This document shows, in pieces, positions 45,364 through 54,395 of a DNA stretch of 64,000 nt. Numbering within the stretch: the stretch's first letter is position 1; the number at the start of each line of letters is the position of its first letter. Below the pieces are notes generated by a model, which was given only the letters and a program-made list of their open reading frames with translations, was not told the origin of the DNA and made no database searches. Both the position numbers and the translations under genes were made by a program. Location: assembly GCA_022794265.1 (NCBI GenBank), contig JAAWEK010000005.1:1-64000 (forward strand), given 5' to 3'. The stretch comes from Lachnospiraceae bacterium. GTDB taxonomy: Bacteria > Bacillota > Clostridia > Lachnospirales > Lachnospiraceae.

Positions 45364-46002
45364 CTATTTCATACTGCCGGCAAACCCAATCGCAGGCATT
45401 GTAATCTTTTTTTGATAATATAACTTAATATTATTATAATCCATTTCTCTCATTGGTGACAGATTGTCATTAAAAAAATCCTGAACATCATTTTCAAGGT
45501 ATAATTCCATAGATTCCAAAGTCAGAAGTTCCTTACGGTATATATTATAAAAATTTTCCTGAAAATATTCCCGAATTACCATAGGATAACAATAATTATA
45601 CTTCATCTGCATGGCCAGCTGATTCACAACAGCGTTATCCGTATCTGCCATCCATTTATAATCTTTCTCCAGTATATGACTTACTTCTGTTTTTGTCAAT
45701 TTTGTCTTTTTTTCATTTACGATAGATCCATTTATTGCTTTAACATATAAATACAGTTCACTGGAATCATACCGGTTCATTTGTATACGAAATTCCAGTC
45801 TTTCATCTTCTGAATCTTTATCAGCTGATTGTCTGTTTAAAACTGCAGGTATACCATATTTTTCCCCCATGGAATCAAAGATAATCTCTCTTACAAAACT
45901 GCAGTCTCTTATGTATCTGTCACTCTCATTCATAATCATTATTTTAATATTTGTATATTCTCTTTCATTAATATTTTTTACAATTTCTCGAATAATGTCC
46001 AT
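45364..46002 (-). CDS. Hypothetical protein behind an inverted-repeat promoter
   Basis: A 212-residue soluble protein with mixed alpha/beta prediction and no motif that I recognise. It begins MDIIREIVKNINEREYTNIK and is rich in Asn, Tyr and Met. SD GGAGG is seven bases before ATG 46002 and lies inside one arm of a 13-bp inverted repeat that brackets the likely promoter. It may be phase-variable or controlled by a leader hairpin. A small membrane protein gene follows 18 bp downstream. Confidence 0.75.
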   Translation of the reverse strand: MDIIREIVKNINEREYTNIKIMIMNESDRYIRDCSFVREIIFDSMGEKYGIPAVLNRQSADKDSEDERLEFRIQMNRYDSSELYLYVKAINGSIVNEKKTKLTKTEVSHILEKDYKWMADTDNAVVNQLAMQMKYNYCYPMVIREYFQENFYNIYRKELLTLESMELYLENDVQDFFNDNLSPMREMDYNNIKLYYQKKITMPAIGFAGSMK

Positions 46003-46006
46003 TGAA

Positions 46007-46084
46007 AAACCTCCATTTTATAGTCTTTTTGTTTTGCTACACATATAGTATAACTGCAAAATGTGAATATAAAATGGAGGGTTT
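46007..46084. repeat. Inverted repeat flanking a promoter and containing an SD
   Basis: CCTCCATTTTATA (46010-46022) and TATAAAATGGAGG (46068-46080) are perfect 13-bp inverted arms, extended by AAA/TTT past a one-base bulge. The 45-bp interior has a nested TTTTGC/GCAAAA pair and TATACT/TATAGT boxes on opposite strands. Both arms carry a ready SD facing outward. Confidence 0.65.
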
Positions 46085-46173
46085 GTGAAATGAAAATGCA
46101 GTAAATGCAATAAAATTATAAAGAATTCATAAAAAATAATTTATAATCTCATATAGTAAAATTATTATAATAC

Positions 46174-46803
46174 TCAGACAAAAAGTGTACTGGTTCCAAT
46201 ACGCTCAGCTCCGGCATCTATCATCTCCAATGCCTTCTCCATGGTTTTGATACCGCCGGCTGCCTTGATTTTTGCCTTATCCCTGACTATACGCTTCATA
46301 AGGATAACTTCATCGGCGGTTGCTCCGCCTGTACTGAAGCCGGTAGAAGTTTTCACATATTTTGCCTTCGCTTCCAAAACAATTTCACAAGCTTTTATGA
46401 TTTCTTCTCTTGATAACAGACAGGTTTCAATAATAACTTTCAAAGGATACGGCCCGCAGACTCTCCGTATTTCATCAATTTCAGCCCTGACATAATCAAA
46501 GTCACCGTCTTTAAACGCTCCAATATTCATAACCATATCAATCTCATCAGAACCTGCTTTAATCGCACATATGGTTTCATTCACTTTCACTTCTGTGGTA
46601 ACTGCCCCCAGTGGGAAACCCACAACCGTACATACCTTCACACCGGTGTCCCGGAGCATCTCTACGCACATTCTTGTCCTGTACTGATTCACGCAGACCG
46701 TTGCAAAATGTTTTTCTTTTGCCTCTTCAATCACCCGAATGACATCTTCCCTTGTAGCATCCGGTCTTAAAATCGTATAATCAATATACTCACTTATGTT
46801 CAT
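46174..46803 (-). CDS. deoC: Deoxyribose-phosphate aldolase
   Basis: A 209-residue DERA. The Schiff-base lysine is in YVKTSTGFSTGGAT and the second active-site lysine in KAAGGIKT; D-x-T and GFPLGA motifs are intact. It cleaves deoxyribose 5-phosphate into acetaldehyde and glyceraldehyde 3-phosphate. It is a short-form DERA typical of Firmicutes. ATG 46803 is preceded by AAAAGG. No deoD or other nucleoside catabolic gene is adjacent. Confidence 0.95.
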   Translation of the reverse strand: MNISEYIDYTILRPDATREDVIRVIEEAKEKHFATVCVNQYRTRMCVEMLRDTGVKVCTVVGFPLGAVTTEVKVNETICAIKAGSDEIDMVMNIGAFKDGDFDYVRAEIDEIRRVCGPYPLKVIIETCLLSREEIIKACEIVLEAKAKYVKTSTGFSTGGATADEVILMKRIVRDKAKIKAAGGIKTMEKALEMIDAGAERIGTSTLFV

Positions 46804-46879
46804 ATCAATACCTTTTTACCGCGTCATCTGCGGCACCCTTTCCCTATTTTTCATTAATACTGTACATTCGGTGCAGTAA

Positions 46880-48154
46880 TTATCTGTAAATAATCTCATG
46901 TCTTGCAGGACCGTTGGATACCATGGTAATCGGTGTTTCTATTTCTTTTTCAATAAATTCCACATACTTTCTGCAGTTTTCCGGTAAATCTTCGTATTTC
47001 TGTATTCCCCGGATTTCACAGTTCCAACCCGGAAGCGTTTCATATACTGGTTTTGCTTTTGCCAGTTCTGCGGTAGTCGGGAAGTCTTTCGTCACTTTAC
47101 CATCAATCTCATATCCCACGCATACCTTAATCTCATCCAAATATCCAAGAACATCGATAACAGTCAGCGCCACCTGTGTTGCGCCCTGAATTTTACAGCC
47201 AAATCTGGAAGCAACACAGTCAAACCAACCCATACGTCTCGGTCTGCCTGTCGTTGCGCCAAACTCACCGCCGTCACCGCCGCGTTTTCTCAATTCATCC
47301 GCTTCTTCTCCAAATATCTCACTTACAAATTCCCCTGCGCCTACCGCACTGGAATAAGCTTTTACTACCGTGATAATATCCTTGATCTCATACGGCGGAA
47401 TCCCTGCACCAATAGCTCCATAGGCCGCCAGAGTCGAAGATGAAGTAACCATCGGATAAATTCCAAAATCCGGATCCTTCAGCGAACCTAACTGTCCCTC
47501 TAATAAAATATTCTTTCCTTCTTTAATCGCCTGATGCAGAAATGATACGGTATCACATACATACGGCTCTACCATATCTCTGTATTCTTTTAAAGTAGCC
47601 AGTAGTTCTTCCGGATTAAGTAGCGGCTTATGATACATATGCTCTAACATCACATTTTTCTGCTCACAAATCCGCTGAACTTTTTCTTCCAACAGTACAT
47701 CATCAAATAATTCTGATACCTGAAAACCTATTTTTGCATATTTATCTGAATAAAACGGTGCAATTCCTGACTTTGTGGAGCCAAATGAGTTCTTACCCAG
47801 CCTCTCTTCCTCATACTGGTCGAACAGAATATGGTACGGCATAAGAATCTGTGCCCGGTTGGATACAAGAATCTTCGGCTTTGGAACACCCTTGCTTACC
47901 AGTTCGTCAATTTCCTTTACCAGATAAGGTATATTCAATGCCACACCGTTTCCAATCACGGATGTCGTATGATTATAAAATACACCGGAAGGCAGTAAAT
48001 GCAAAGCGAACTTACCGTAATCATTTATGATTGTATGACCGGCATTACTTCCTCCCTGAAAACGGATAATAATGTCGGACTTCTCAGCTAACATATCAGT
48101 AACTTTCCCCTTGCCTTCATCGCCCCAGCATGCGCCAACAATTGCTTTAACCAT
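46880..48154 (-). CDS. purA: Adenylosuccinate synthetase
   Basis: A 424-residue enzyme of AMP synthesis. GTP/IMP motifs: GDEGKGKVTDML, QGGSNAGHTI, GIAPFYSDK, EGQLGSLKDPDFG and TGRPRRMGWFD. SD GGAGGA precedes ATG 48154. The 190-bp upstream region is very AT-rich with a TTGAAT-type promoter; I see no purine riboswitch or PurR-box pair. Neighbouring genes are not purine-related. Confidence 0.97.
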   Translation of the reverse strand: MVKAIVGACWGDEGKGKVTDMLAEKSDIIIRFQGGSNAGHTIINDYGKFALHLLPSGVFYNHTTSVIGNGVALNIPYLVKEIDELVSKGVPKPKILVSNRAQILMPYHILFDQYEEERLGKNSFGSTKSGIAPFYSDKYAKIGFQVSELFDDVLLEEKVQRICEQKNVMLEHMYHKPLLNPEELLATLKEYRDMVEPYVCDTVSFLHQAIKEGKNILLEGQLGSLKDPDFGIYPMVTSSSTLAAYGAIGAGIPPYEIKDIITVVKAYSSAVGAGEFVSEIFGEEADELRKRGGDGGEFGATTGRPRRMGWFDCVASRFGCKIQGATQVALTVIDVLGYLDEIKVCVGYEIDGKVTKDFPTTAELAKAKPVYETLPGWNCEIRGIQKYEDLPENCRKYVEFIEKEIETPITMVSNGPARHEIIYR

Positions 48155-48343
48155 AGTGTTAATCCTCCTTCGTCATCATGACTATATCGACAAAAACAAT
48201 GCCGACATATATAGTAACATATATATAATAATAAGTAAATTCAATATTATATATATTTTGTTATTTTCAAACAGATATCCCTATGGTGTATATTTTATTC
48301 AGACCATTCTCTATTATAGTATATATTCGATAATAATCAACTA

Positions 48344-48970
48344 TTATTTTTTTGAAAATTTAATTTCCAAATAAGATTCCACCAGTTTCAGGCATTTCTC
48401 CAGACTCAGTTCTTCCGAATTGATACACAAATCATAGTTTCTCGCATCATTCCACATGCGTCCGGTATAATAGTAATAATAATCCGACCTTCGTTTATCG
48501 GTCCGGTATATAAGCTGTTTCAATTCTTCCCTGCTGAGACTTGAAAAATCCCCCATACGGTTTACACAAGTTTCCACTGGCGCATGTACAAACAGTTTCA
48601 GAACATTTTTATAATCCTTTAATATGTAATCCGCACATCTTCCGATGACTACAAAGGATTCGTACTTCGCCAGTTCCCGGATTACTTTCGCCTGATAGGC
48701 AAATAAACTGTCGTTAGATATACTTTCCTCTGAATCCGGTTTGATAACCTCTCCTCTGTAAACATTGGATGCCACTTTATAGAGCGACGTTCCCTTTAGC
48801 TGTTCATCAACATGTTCAAATAACTGCTTATTAATACCCGTGGCATCTGCAGTCAGATTTAAAATCTCCCGGTCATAATAATTAATTCCTAATTTTTCCG
48901 CCAGATGTTTTCCCAGAGTTCTTCCTCCGCTTCCGTAACCTCTGGCAATAGTTATCACAAATTTATCCAC
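48344..48970 (-). CDS. Cytidylate-kinase-like protein
   Basis: A 208-residue P-loop protein of the cytidylate_kinase-2 family. The P-loop is variant, ITIARGYGSGGRTLG, as usual for this group, with FVVIGRCADYIL and the lid-like TDKRRSDYYYYYTG. The start is GTG 48970 with GGAGG six bases upstream; the longer frame has no SD. True CMP kinase is a different family, so the substrate is open. Confidence 0.88.
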   Translation of the reverse strand: MDKFVITIARGYGSGGRTLGKHLAEKLGINYYDREILNLTADATGINKQLFEHVDEQLKGTSLYKVASNVYRGEVIKPDSEESISNDSLFAYQAKVIRELAKYESFVVIGRCADYILKDYKNVLKLFVHAPVETCVNRMGDFSSLSREELKQLIYRTDKRRSDYYYYYTGRMWNDARNYDLCINSEELSLEKCLKLVESYLEIKFSKK

Positions 48971-49163
48971 TTGTAACCTCCAAAAAACAATATCAGTTTT
49001 ATTATACCGAAATGAGGAAAACAAATCAATGGAGAAATTGGGCTATTTCCATATGTTAAAAAGCTATTATGATTAAAAATTTCATTTTTTATTGACTGAA
49101 ACCGAACTATTAGAGTATACTAAAAAATAATAGCCTAACAAACTATTAGGAAAGGAGTTTTAT

Positions 49164-49349
49164 ATGCTATTAAACAATTTACCCAAAGATCCTGCAATGC
49201 TTCTAAGTTATGTCAACACTCAGCTCAGAGATAATTATGATGATCTGGTGGAATTCTGCGCTTCCAATAATATAGACATTAATGATATTACCGGCCGCCT
49301 CCGTACCATCAACTATTGTTATGATGAACACACAAACCAATTTGTATAA
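49164..49349 (+). CDS. DUF4250 protein
   Basis: A 61-residue protein (MLLNNLPKDPAMLLSYVNTQ...), a full-length DUF4250 member, predicted helical. SD AAAGGAG precedes ATG 49164, and a TTGACT-18 bp-TATACT promoter ends near 49122. Function unknown. It is monocistronic and ends at a bidirectional terminator. Confidence 0.85.
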   Translation: MLLNNLPKDPAMLLSYVNTQLRDNYDDLVEFCASNNIDINDITGRLRTINYCYDEHTNQFV

Positions 49350-49368
49350 AGCTTACATGGATTTTATT

Positions 49369-49416
49369 AAAAAGGATATGATCAGCATTTCTTTTCACTG
49401 ACCATATCCTTTTTAT
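49369..49416. terminator. Bidirectional terminator
   Basis: AAAAAGGATATG and CATATCCTTTTT form a 12-bp stem with an inner CAG/CTG pair. It serves the DUF4250 gene on the plus strand and the P-type ATPase operon on the minus strand. Confidence 0.88.
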
Positions 49417-49421
49417 TAATT

Positions 49422-51332
49422 TCAGGATTCACTGATGTGCAATGCCCTCAATGCATTCAAAATTGCTATTACCGCAACTCCTACATCCGCAAAAACGGCT
49501 GCCCACATATTCGCGATTCCAAATACGGCCAGAAGCAGTACCAGAATCTTTACCCCGATGGCAAAAATTATATTCTGTTTTACGATTTTTATAGTTTTCC
49601 TGGCTATCCGGATTGCCTTTCCGATTCCCAGGGGATTATCGTCCATCAGTACAATATCGGCAGCTTCTATGGCAGCATCGGAACCTAAACCACCCATGGC
49701 GATTCCGATATCTGCCCGGGCAAGAACCGGTGCATCATTAATGCCGTCTCCAACATAGGCCGTCCGGGCTGCATTCCGGGTATTCAGTATCTTCTCCAGT
49801 TCATTTACTTTATCTTCCGGTAAAAGTTCTGCATGAATTTCATCTATTCCTGCTGCCTTTCCAATTTCAGCCGCAATATCCGCCCGGTCTCCGGTAAGCA
49901 TAATCGTCTTTTGGATTCCCAGCCGTTTCATCTCGGCAACTGCTGCTTTTGTATCCTCTTTTAATTCATCAGCAATCACTATACAGCCGGCAAAGCAACC
50001 GTCTGCCGCAACATATACAAGGGTGCCGTTTTTGTTTACCATAGGACAGGAAATTCCCTCCTGTTCCATTAATCTTGCATTTCCCACAACAATTCTTTTG
50101 CCCTTATGATTTACAACGGTACCAAACCCGGCCGTTTCCGTTATTTCATCCCCTGTCATTTCCGACTGAAGCTGCCTGAAATCCGTGTGAAACCGCTGAA
50201 AATAATATTCTTTTACGGAACGGGCAATAGGATGATTGGAACAACCCTCACCAATGGCTGCACATTTTATCAAATCATCCTCGGAACCGTTTACGGTCAG
50301 AATTTCCTGTACATTAAATACGCCTTTTGTCAGGGTTCCGGTTTTGTCAAATACGATTGTATCGCAATTTCCCAACGCCTCAAGATAATTGCTGCCTTTA
50401 ATCAGTACGCCATGGGCAGAGGCACCGCCAAGACCGCCGAAAAAGCTTAACGGAACTGATATGACCAAAGCACACGGACAGGAGATTACCAGAAAAGACA
50501 AGGCCCGGTACACCCATTCTGACCAGACATCTCCGCCCCCTCCCAGTACCAGCGGCGGAAGAATGGCTACCAGCAGCGCCAGCAGGCAGACAATCGGAGT
50601 ATAATACTTTGCAAACCTGGTTACAAAATTTTCCGTTTCAGCTTTTTTATCAGTGGCATTTTCAACCAGATCCAAAATTTTTGATACTGTGGATTCTCCA
50701 AATTCCTTATTAACCCTGACTTCAATAACGCCGTCACGATTAACGGAGCCGCTGATTACCGTATCCTCCACCGTAATATCCCGCAACAGACTTTCCCCGG
50801 TCAGCGCTGAAACATCCAGACTGCTGCTTCCGCTTGTTACCACACCGTCCAAAGCAATTTTTTCTCCCGGCTGCACAACTATGATCTGTCCCACAGAAAC
50901 TTCCTCCGGAGATACTTTTGTAAGACTACCGTCAGAATTTCTGACATTGGCATAATCCGGACGGATATCCATCAATTCAGCAATGGATTTCCGGGATTTA
51001 TTAACTGCATAGCTTTGGAACAGTTCTCCCACCTGATAAAACAACATAACAGCCACGGCCTCCGGATAGTCAGATACTAAAAATGCACCCACAGTTGCCA
51101 CTGTCATAAGAAAATTCTCATCAAATATCTGACCATGTAGAATATTTTCCGCAGCTTCTTTTACAACGTCTCCTCCGGCTATCAGATAGGAAAGCAGAAA
51201 AATGCACAGTTTTATGGTATCAACCGTGTCACTGCCAAAGCCGGTCATATCCTCCAATGGCAGGAATACCGCAATTAAAAGAATAAGAAAAGCCAATATA
51301 ATTTTATATAAACGTTTTCGGAGTTTTTTCAT
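49422..51332 (-). CDS. Heavy-metal P1B-type ATPase (Zn/Cd exporter type)
   Basis: A 636-residue P1B ATPase. The membrane CPC motif is in SCPCALVISVPLSFFGG, the phosphorylated Asp in DKTGTLTKG, the hinge in GDGINDAPVLARADIGIAMG, and a TGES actuator loop. No N-terminal HMA domain is present; a free HMA protein is encoded just upstream. The CPC motif and the ArsR/CadC partner suggest Zn, Cd or Pb export, but copper cannot be excluded. SD AGGAGG precedes ATG 51332. It is the last gene of a three-gene operon. Confidence 0.93.
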   Translation of the reverse strand: MKKLRKRLYKIILAFLILLIAVFLPLEDMTGFGSDTVDTIKLCIFLLSYLIAGGDVVKEAAENILHGQIFDENFLMTVATVGAFLVSDYPEAVAVMLFYQVGELFQSYAVNKSRKSIAELMDIRPDYANVRNSDGSLTKVSPEEVSVGQIIVVQPGEKIALDGVVTSGSSSLDVSALTGESLLRDITVEDTVISGSVNRDGVIEVRVNKEFGESTVSKILDLVENATDKKAETENFVTRFAKYYTPIVCLLALLVAILPPLVLGGGGDVWSEWVYRALSFLVISCPCALVISVPLSFFGGLGGASAHGVLIKGSNYLEALGNCDTIVFDKTGTLTKGVFNVQEILTVNGSEDDLIKCAAIGEGCSNHPIARSVKEYYFQRFHTDFRQLQSEMTGDEITETAGFGTVVNHKGKRIVVGNARLMEQEGISCPMVNKNGTLVYVAADGCFAGCIVIADELKEDTKAAVAEMKRLGIQKTIMLTGDRADIAAEIGKAAGIDEIHAELLPEDKVNELEKILNTRNAARTAYVGDGINDAPVLARADIGIAMGGLGSDAAIEAADIVLMDDNPLGIGKAIRIARKTIKIVKQNIIFAIGVKILVLLLAVFGIANMWAAVFADVGVAVIAILNALRALHISES

Positions 51333-51370
51333 GTTCTCCTCCTTTCCGGGTATTCAGAATCCAATACACG

Positions 51371-51589
51371 TTATCTTATTATCGATACATCTTTCTCAAC
51401 TTTTTTCATAACTTTTTCAACTTCGTCTAATACTGATTCAAAGGAATCGTCATCAGCATCCAATGTCAGTTTCTGAGACATAAAATTAATCTGAACATCG
51501 TTCACTCCATTGACTTTAGCCGCTGCCCGCTCCATCTTTGCCGCACAGTTTGCACAATCCAATTCCTCTAATTTAAAAACTTTTTTCAT
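51371..51589 (-). CDS. HMA-domain metal chaperone
   Basis: A 72-residue heavy-metal-associated domain with the metal site DCANCAAKME and the usual beta-alpha-beta pattern. It would deliver metal to the adjacent ATPase, which lacks its own HMA. ATG 51589 has AGAAAGGA upstream. Its gene lies between arsR and the ATPase gene, 38 bp from the latter. Confidence 0.9.
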   Translation of the reverse strand: MKKVFKLEELDCANCAAKMERAAAKVNGVNDVQINFMSQKLTLDADDDSFESVLDEVEKVMKKVEKDVSIIR

Positions 51590-51630
51590 AAACACACCTG
51601 TCCTTTCTTCTATTTGTTTCTGTTTCCATC

Positions 51631-51990
51631 TCATTCGGAAATATGCTCAAATCCCTGATTCAAAATGGTTTCAATATGGTCGTCGGATAGGGAATAAAAT
51701 ATTGCTTTTCCTTCTCTTCTGAATTTTACCAGTTTCATCTGTTTTAACATCCGAAGCTGATGAGAAATTGCCGACTGGCTGGCATTTAAAATCTGTGCCA
51801 GATCACATACGCACATCTCCGACTGCAACAATGCATATAATATTTTTATTCTGGTAGAATCTGCAAAAACCTTATAAAAATCTGCCAGATCATATAATAT
51901 TTCTTCCTCCGGCAAAGTAACTTTTACCTTATTCACTATGTCCTCATGTATATGGATATATTCACACTTTTCCACTTCATTCTCTGCCAT
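51631..51990 (-). CDS. ArsR/SmtB-family metal-sensing repressor
   Basis: A 119-residue repressor. The alpha3 site has CVCDLAQIL, the ArsR/CadC-type cysteines, and Cys in the N-terminal CEYIHIHE may add a ligand, as in CadC. The HTH is NASQSAISHQLRMLKQMKLV. ATG 51990 follows AAAGGAGG; an earlier in-frame ATG overlaps that SD. It should derepress its own operon upon metal binding. Confidence 0.92.
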   Translation of the reverse strand: MAENEVEKCEYIHIHEDIVNKVKVTLPEEEILYDLADFYKVFADSTRIKILYALLQSEMCVCDLAQILNASQSAISHQLRMLKQMKLVKFRREGKAIFYSLSDDHIETILNQGFEHISE

Positions 51991-52045
51991 GTTTAAACCT
52001 CCTTTCATCTTTTCCGGATATATGTCATATCTATACTATACCTTG

Positions 52046-52071
52046 TACATATGAGCATTTATTCATATGTA
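52046..52071. promoter_or_regulatory. ArsR/SmtB 12-2-12 operator
   Basis: TACATATGAGCA (52046-52057), TT, TATTCATATGTA (52060-52071): a 12-2-12 inverted repeat with 10 of 12 symmetric positions. It lies 55 bp before the arsR start codon, next to a TATAGT -10 box on the minus strand. Typical for CadC/SmtB repressors. Confidence 0.8.
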
Positions 52072-52212
52072 TAAGATATCATAAGATATTGTGGAAGTCA
52101 AGGCATAATTTTAAAAATGGTCTCAATATTCTCCTGCCCCCGTCTGGCCATCCAGTTTAAATGAAATATCATATAATTTACCAGTTATGATTTTCTATAT
52201 CATATCATTGTC

Positions 52213-52248
52213 CAAAAAAAATTGAGACTATTTTCATAGTCCCAATTT
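52213..52248 (-). terminator. Terminator of the polysaccharide deacetylase gene
   Basis: AAATTGAGACTAT and ATAGTCCCAATTT pair with one mismatch, followed on the minus strand by TTTTTTTT. The 52072-52212 stretch beyond it holds nothing I recognise. Confidence 0.85.
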
Positions 52249-52307
52249 CCTGTTGCCTCAAAACTTTTCAGACATACTTTGATTTAATTCAAAATATTCC
52301 CCTGATT

Positions 52308-53255
52308 TTAATATTCAATAAACTGTGCAAAAGAAATATCCACATTCCCGTCTATCACTTTAAAACTATATCCATTATTTTTATAATATTCAATAATCTG
52401 CGGCAACGCTGCCAAAGTCTCTGACTTGGCTCCACTGTCATGGGCAAGCATGACCACATGCTTCCTGCCTTCCGATTCCGCCGTAATCTTCTGTACCATA
52501 CTGTCCTTCGTTGCGGCAGCGCTGCCGTCCCCGACGCTGACATTCCAGTCCACAAAATCAAAGCCACGCTCTTTCATGGTACGGGCAATATCCCTTACAA
52601 CAGATTTTCCATAACTGTTGGTACTTCCTCCTGGAAACCGAAAATAGTTCGGCCGTTTTCCGGTTACATTGCAGACATATTCATATACCTGGTTAAAATC
52701 TGCCAGATAGGCATCTACTGACTGATAAATACTGTCATAATCATGGGTAGCAGTATGTATCTGAACAGAGTTGCCGTTTTCAACAATCTGCTTATAAACA
52801 GCTTCATGCTGTGGCTGATAGGTTACAAAAAATGTAGCATGGACTCCATAGGAATTCAGAACTTTCAAAAATTCCGGAGTGAGATTGGAAGGACCGTCAT
52901 CAAACGTCAGAAAAACCACTTTTTCATTTTCATCCGGTTTTTCTTTGATTCCGTTCTGATTTACGATACTTTCCAATTCCTGATTTCTTATGGACATCTG
53001 CTCTTTCTGGCTTTCCAGTTCCAATACCTTATTATTTAAATCAGCAACCATGCTTTCATAAGAAACGCTGGCCTGATCCAGCTTATTATTTTTTTCTTCC
53101 AAAGCATTCACAGCCTTTAAATGTCTCTGATTTTCCTTATCTGACTTTATCAGCCGGACCATAAGCAAAACAACTATAATCATCAGCATAAGCATGGTAA
53201 CAGCCATAATCAGGGTTCTGGCTTTATACCTGATATTTTTTTCTTCTTTATGCAT
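52308..53255 (-). CDS. Membrane-anchored polysaccharide deacetylase
   Basis: A 315-residue NodB-type deacetylase. Residues about 14-36 are a signal anchor (LIMAVTMLMLMIIVVLLMVR), residues 40-95 a coiled coil, and the catalytic domain has FLTFDDGPS, the metal His pair HTATHD, FRFPGGS and HDSG. It should remove acetyl groups from peptidoglycan or another envelope glycan outside the cell. ATG 53255 follows GAGGTG. It is probably cotranscribed with the double-Nudix gene, 18 bp upstream. Confidence 0.92.
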   Translation of the reverse strand: MHKEEKNIRYKARTLIMAVTMLMLMIIVVLLMVRLIKSDKENQRHLKAVNALEEKNNKLDQASVSYESMVADLNNKVLELESQKEQMSIRNQELESIVNQNGIKEKPDENEKVVFLTFDDGPSNLTPEFLKVLNSYGVHATFFVTYQPQHEAVYKQIVENGNSVQIHTATHDYDSIYQSVDAYLADFNQVYEYVCNVTGKRPNYFRFPGGSTNSYGKSVVRDIARTMKERGFDFVDWNVSVGDGSAAATKDSMVQKITAESEGRKHVVMLAHDSGAKSETLAALPQIIEYYKNNGYSFKVIDGNVDISFAQFIEY

Positions 53256-53273
53256 TGTATATTTACACCTCAC

Positions 53274-54296
53274 TTATTTTCTCATTGCATGTACCGTATA
53301 TTCTTTCAGCATTTCCCATTCTTCCTGAAACACACAATTCTCAATACTTCCGTCAAACAAAGCCGCCGAACCTTCCTCATAATCCAGCCAGCGAACGGAT
53401 TCCACTTCTTCTTCCTGCAGCTTCAACTGTCTGGTATCCAGGCCGGTACCGTCATAGATATATACATGGCTATACTCATAATTCCGAAAAGGGGTTCCAC
53501 GGAAACTCGTATCACAGGTTCCCTTATGCACTCCAATCAGATATAGCTCCTGCGGCGCCACCTGGATTCCCAGTTCTTCCCTTAATTCCCGGACTGCTGA
53601 TTCTGTAAAATCCTCTCCTGCCGGAATATGTCCGGCGCTGGAAATATCATAACAACCAGGAAAAGAATCTTTATTCCTGCTTCTTTTCTGCAACAATACA
53701 TCAAAGCCCTGTTCCTTTCTTCTTATCACCCAGACATGAGACGTTCTGTGCCATGTTCCTAATTCATGTACAATGGAACGTTCTCTGGTCAGCCCCGTCA
53801 CTTCAAATTCCTCCGACAATATATCCAGCAATTCCAGTTCCCTGCCGTCCAGCACTGCCCGTTTCAGGGTCTTTCCCCGGTATTCCAGTTTCAGTTCAAA
53901 AAATGGATGGTTTTCCCGGATCAATTTTAAGAAAATTTCATCTCCGGTCCAGAAATACAGCTTATGTAATTCCTTTTTATTTACAAACTGCAAGTCTCCC
54001 TCCTCACATTCTGTAAGTTCTCCTTCAAAGGCATCCGCTGTATATAAAAACATATATTCCCCTTCCGCTTCATCGGATAAAAAAGTAACAATCCCCCGTA
54101 ACCGATAAGAAGTCAGTGTAAGTCCCGTCTCTTCCTTTACCTCCCGAAGCAGGCATTCCGCAGGGCTTTCCCGTTCTTCCAAATGCCCGCCTACTCCAAT
54201 CCACATATCTTTGCTGATATCGCCAGGCTTTTTCGTCCGGTGAAGCATCAGATATGAGTCATCCTTTTCTATATAACACAAGGTTGTTAATCTCAT
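53274..54296 (-). CDS. Double Nudix hydrolase
   Basis: A 340-residue protein with two complete Nudix boxes. The first (residues 37-59, GGHLEERESPAECLLREVKE...) sits in a MutT/8-oxo-dGTP-like domain; the second (222-244, AGHIPAGEDFTESAVRELRE...) in a domain like isopentenyl-diphosphate isomerase type Nudix enzymes. Both keep the REUxEExGU core, so both sites may be active. The fusion may join house-cleaning of two substrates. SD TGGAG lies eleven bases before ATG 54296. Confidence 0.9.
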   Translation of the reverse strand: MRLTTLCYIEKDDSYLMLHRTKKPGDISKDMWIGVGGHLEERESPAECLLREVKEETGLTLTSYRLRGIVTFLSDEAEGEYMFLYTADAFEGELTECEEGDLQFVNKKELHKLYFWTGDEIFLKLIRENHPFFELKLEYRGKTLKRAVLDGRELELLDILSEEFEVTGLTRERSIVHELGTWHRTSHVWVIRRKEQGFDVLLQKRSRNKDSFPGCYDISSAGHIPAGEDFTESAVRELREELGIQVAPQELYLIGVHKGTCDTSFRGTPFRNYEYSHVYIYDGTGLDTRQLKLQEEEVESVRWLDYEEGSAALFDGSIENCVFQEEWEMLKEYTVHAMRK

Positions 54297-54395
54297 TCTT
54301 TGTATTTCTCCATCCTGTAATACTTATATTTATAGATTCTACATTATTGTATCACACATATGAAAAATACACTACTAATTATAAAAATCTTAATA

